Of a stretch of DNA of 8,619 nucleotides, positions 7,588-8,619 are shown one piece after another. The notes below the pieces were generated by a model. The model was not told the DNA's origin, ran no database searches, and saw nothing but the letters and a program-made list of their open reading frames with translations. The stretch covers positions 1 through 8,619 of the forward strand of contig JAKSUP010000040.1 in assembly GCA_024408905.1 (NCBI GenBank), given 5' to 3'. Numbering within the stretch: position 1 is the stretch's first letter; every line of letters begins with the position of its first letter. Source of the DNA: a bacterium (GTDB taxonomy: Bacteria > Cyanobacteriota > Vampirovibrionia > Gastranaerophilales > Gastranaerophilaceae). A program made the translations under genes and the position numbers.

Positions 7588-7617
7588 TGAACTGTACCCT
7601 AAAAAGTGGACAATTAA
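7588..7617 (+). repeat. IS left inverted repeat (IRL)
   Basis: This is the 30-bp left end, beginning TGAACTGTACCC and ending GTGGACAATTAA. It matches the reverse complement of 8512-8541 at 28 of 30 positions; the differences are at offsets 9 and 13. Such near identity suggests the ends stayed usable longer than the transposase did. Confidence 0.93.
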
Positions 7618-7658
7618 AAGTTGCGAGTATGGTATAAAAAAAGAAAGGGTACAGAGAA

Positions 7659-7880
7659 ATGGAAAAATTTACAAAAGAAGAAAAAGAATTACTGGAATCA
7701 AATCCAAATATTCAAACAGTTTTATCAAATCAAGTCTTGTATTCTAAAGAATTTAAAGAAAAAGCAGTTAAAGAATACAATGATGGTAAATCTGCAAATC
7801 AAATATTTATTGATGCAGGTTTGGATGTAAGTATTTTGTCTAAACAGTATGACTACGCATCTAAAACAATTTCTAAATAA
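7659..7880 (+). CDS. Truncated IS3-family OrfA-like protein (transposase DNA-binding part)
   Basis: This 73-residue frame has a ribosome site AAAGGG (7644-7649) 9 nt before the ATG. Residues from about 28 (YSKEFKEKAVKEYNDGKSAN, then QIFIDAGLDVSIL) look like the helix-turn-helix start of IS3-type OrfA, which binds the IS ends. The charged N-terminal 25 residues are lysine/glutamate rich. Family members usually continue beyond this point with a leucine-zipper-like helix, which is missing: the frame stops after SKTISK at 7878-7880. The stop overlaps the ATG of the next frame (TAATG), and OrfB is in the -1 frame, as in IS3 elements. However, an OrfB-frame stop at 7874-7876 leaves almost no overlap, so productive -1 frameshifting is unlikely and reinitiation is more plausible. 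It is probably a deletion remnant. Confidence 0.75.
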   Translation: MEKFTKEEKELLESNPNIQTVLSNQVLYSKEFKEKAVKEYNDGKSANQIFIDAGLDVSILSKQYDYASKTISK

Positions 7881-8515
7881 TGAATAGGAAGAAAGTCTCA
7901 CGAATAATGAAAGAATTAAACTTAATAACAAAAACAAGAAGAGAAAATCCTTACAAACAAGGAATAAAGAATAATGAAGAAAAATTTTATTGCGAAAATT
8001 TACTAAACAGAGAATTTAAAAACAAATTACCTTATGCAGCACTTGGAATAGATATAACTTATTTAAAATACAATGGTAGATTTGCATATTTATGTGTATT
8101 ATTAGATGTAAAAACAACAGAGGTAATATCATATTCATTAAGCCAAAGTATGACAAAAGAATTAGCTTTAGCAACAATAAATGCCGGACAAGAAACAATT
8201 AAAGAAAATAAATGCTCAATAATTATCCATTCTGGTAGAGAAAGTCAGTTTACCAGTAAGGATTACAGAGATTTATTATTAGAAAAAGGATTAACTCAAT
8301 CAATGTCAGCGCCTGACAGTCCTAGGGATAATGCAGTAATTGAATCATTTTTTGGACATTTAAAAGATGAGATAAATTTAAAAGGTGTAAAAACATTTGA
8401 ACAAATTGTAAGAATAATTGATGACTACATGTATTATTACAATAATGAAAGACGACAATGGAATAAAAACAAAATGACTCCTATTGAGTATAGAAAATTT
8501 TTACTTGCGAGTTAA
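7880..8515 (+). CDS. IS3-family OrfB-like transposase, N-terminally truncated, second catalytic Asp lost
   Basis: This 211-residue frame matches the integrase (rve) half of IS3 OrfB, which is normally about 270-290 residues; the region before NRKKVSRIMKELNL (residues 2-15) is missing. The DDE core is recognisable: D58 in GIDITYL, E155 in DNAVIESFFGHLK, and the block IIHSGRESQFTS (114-126) where the family has HSDxGSQ. Residue 119 (codon GGT, 8234-8236) is therefore Gly in place of the second catalytic Asp, and residue 121 is Glu in place of Gly. The 35-residue spacing from 119 to 155 is exactly that of DD35E enzymes, so the alignment is secure. Both changes are one-step G/A transitions from the expected codons. 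Without this Asp, two-metal strand transfer should fail. The frame stays open to the right inverted repeat, so decay is recent. It is functionally a pseudogene despite the open frame. Confidence 0.88.
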   Translation: MNRKKVSRIMKELNLITKTRRENPYKQGIKNNEEKFYCENLLNREFKNKLPYAALGIDITYLKYNGRFAYLCVLLDVKTTEVISYSLSQSMTKELALATINAGQETIKENKCSIIIHSGRESQFTSKDYRDLLLEKGLTQSMSAPDSPRDNAVIESFFGHLKDEINLKGVKTFEQIVRIIDDYMYYYNNERRQWNKNKMTPIEYRKFLLAS

Positions 8516-8541
8516 TTGTCCACTTTTTGGGGGACAGTTCA
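8512..8541 (-). repeat. IS right inverted repeat (IRR)
   Basis: This is the 30-bp right end, TTAATTGTCCAC through GGGGGACAGTTCA, matching the left end at 28 of 30 positions when reverse-complemented. It overlaps the last codons of OrfB: the stop TAA at 8513-8515 lies inside the repeat. Confidence 0.93.
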
Positions 8542-8553
8542 AGAGTGCGAAGC

Positions 8554-8589
8554 CTTGACTGTAAAAGATGTAATCTTGAAACAGTCAAG
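8554..8589. repeat. Palindromic repeat flanking the IS
   Basis: CTTGACTGT (8554-8562) and ACAGTCAAG (8581-8589) form a perfect 9-bp stem around an 18-nt loop. The bases before it, AGAGTGCGAAGCC (8542-8554), echo AGAGTGCAGGCGAAGCC (7381-7397) in the upstream element. No T-run follows, so this is not a typical terminator. The sequence continues to the window edge without a visible gene. Confidence 0.5.
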
Positions 8590-8619
8590 CGTAGACACGT
8601 TTAATGCGAGCGAGCAAGA

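Larger units (their letters stand above)
7588..8541 (+). mobile_element. IS3-family insertion sequence, shortened and probably inactive
   Basis: The element is 954 bp, bounded by 30-bp inverted ends matching at 28 positions, with TG...CA termini. Inside are an OrfA-like frame with a helix-turn-helix style sequence and an OrfB-like DDE integrase frame. This is the IS3 family plan, and the TGAACTGT..CCC..AAAAAGTGGAC ends resemble the IS150 group. Family members are usually about 1.2-1.5 kb, so a few hundred bases appear lost, most likely where OrfA meets OrfB (about 7870-7885). A clear target duplication is not visible. AAG occurs before the left end (7585-7587) and at 8541-8543 if the right end is placed one base earlier. 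Family assignment is firm; exact ends are good to a base or so. Confidence 0.9.

Noticed and set aside
7870..7882. Programmed -1 frameshift joining OrfA and OrfB
   Set aside because: An OrfB-frame stop at 7874-7876 leaves only a few bases of overlap, and no A6G-type slippery site is there.
7621..8198. Alternative frames at 7621-7830 (plus), 7725-7937 (minus) and 8016-8198 (minus) within the IS
   Set aside because: They overlap the OrfA/OrfB frames, which carry transposase motifs; these do not.

Overview
The window is strongly AT-rich, with dense A/T-ending codons. It looks like a chromosomal segment of a low-GC bacterium. A YvcK/CofD-like protein with an added N-terminal membrane anchor, a LamB/YcsF (PxpA) protein and a very large multidomain protein together suggest a host-associated, non-photosynthetic cyanobacterial relative (Gastranaerophilales/Melainabacteria type). 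This is inference from gene style; there is no rRNA or other marker to confirm it.

Layout. (1) Positions 1-4944, minus strand: one uninterrupted reading frame of at least 1648 codons. It starts at 4944 and runs off the left edge. In order it shows an EF-hand pair, a helical region, a long Gly/Ala-rich hydrophobic region, a zincin-like HELKH motif, a charged linker, a lipase-like GYSIG serine motif with plausible Asp and His partners, and a long helical C-terminal part. (2) Positions 4945-5171: a divergent intergenic region with promoter-like boxes for both sides. (3) Positions 5172-7276, plus strand: a two-gene operon of a PxpA-like protein and a membrane-anchored YvcK-like protein, closed by a clear intrinsic terminator at 7296-7322. 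(4) Positions 7323-7587: no gene. It holds a GC-richer, highly foldable repeat element (7351-7470) and a purine/pyrimidine hairpin with an extra direct copy of one arm (7510-7567). (5) Positions 7588-8541: a short IS3-family insertion sequence with nearly perfect 30-bp inverted ends. Its two frames are truncated, and the second catalytic Asp of the transposase is replaced by Gly, so it looks like a dead or non-autonomous copy. (6) Positions 8542-8619: another palindromic repeat, sharing short blocks with the element in (4).

The most interesting object is the giant minus-strand protein. It combines calcium-binding-like, membrane-active-looking, protease-like and lipase-like parts in one chain without an obvious Sec signal. 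I do not recognise a described family with this full architecture. The pxpA-yvcK pair points to central carbon/nitrogen metabolism and cell envelope control. The right-hand 1.3 kb is a landing zone for repeats and a decaying transposon.
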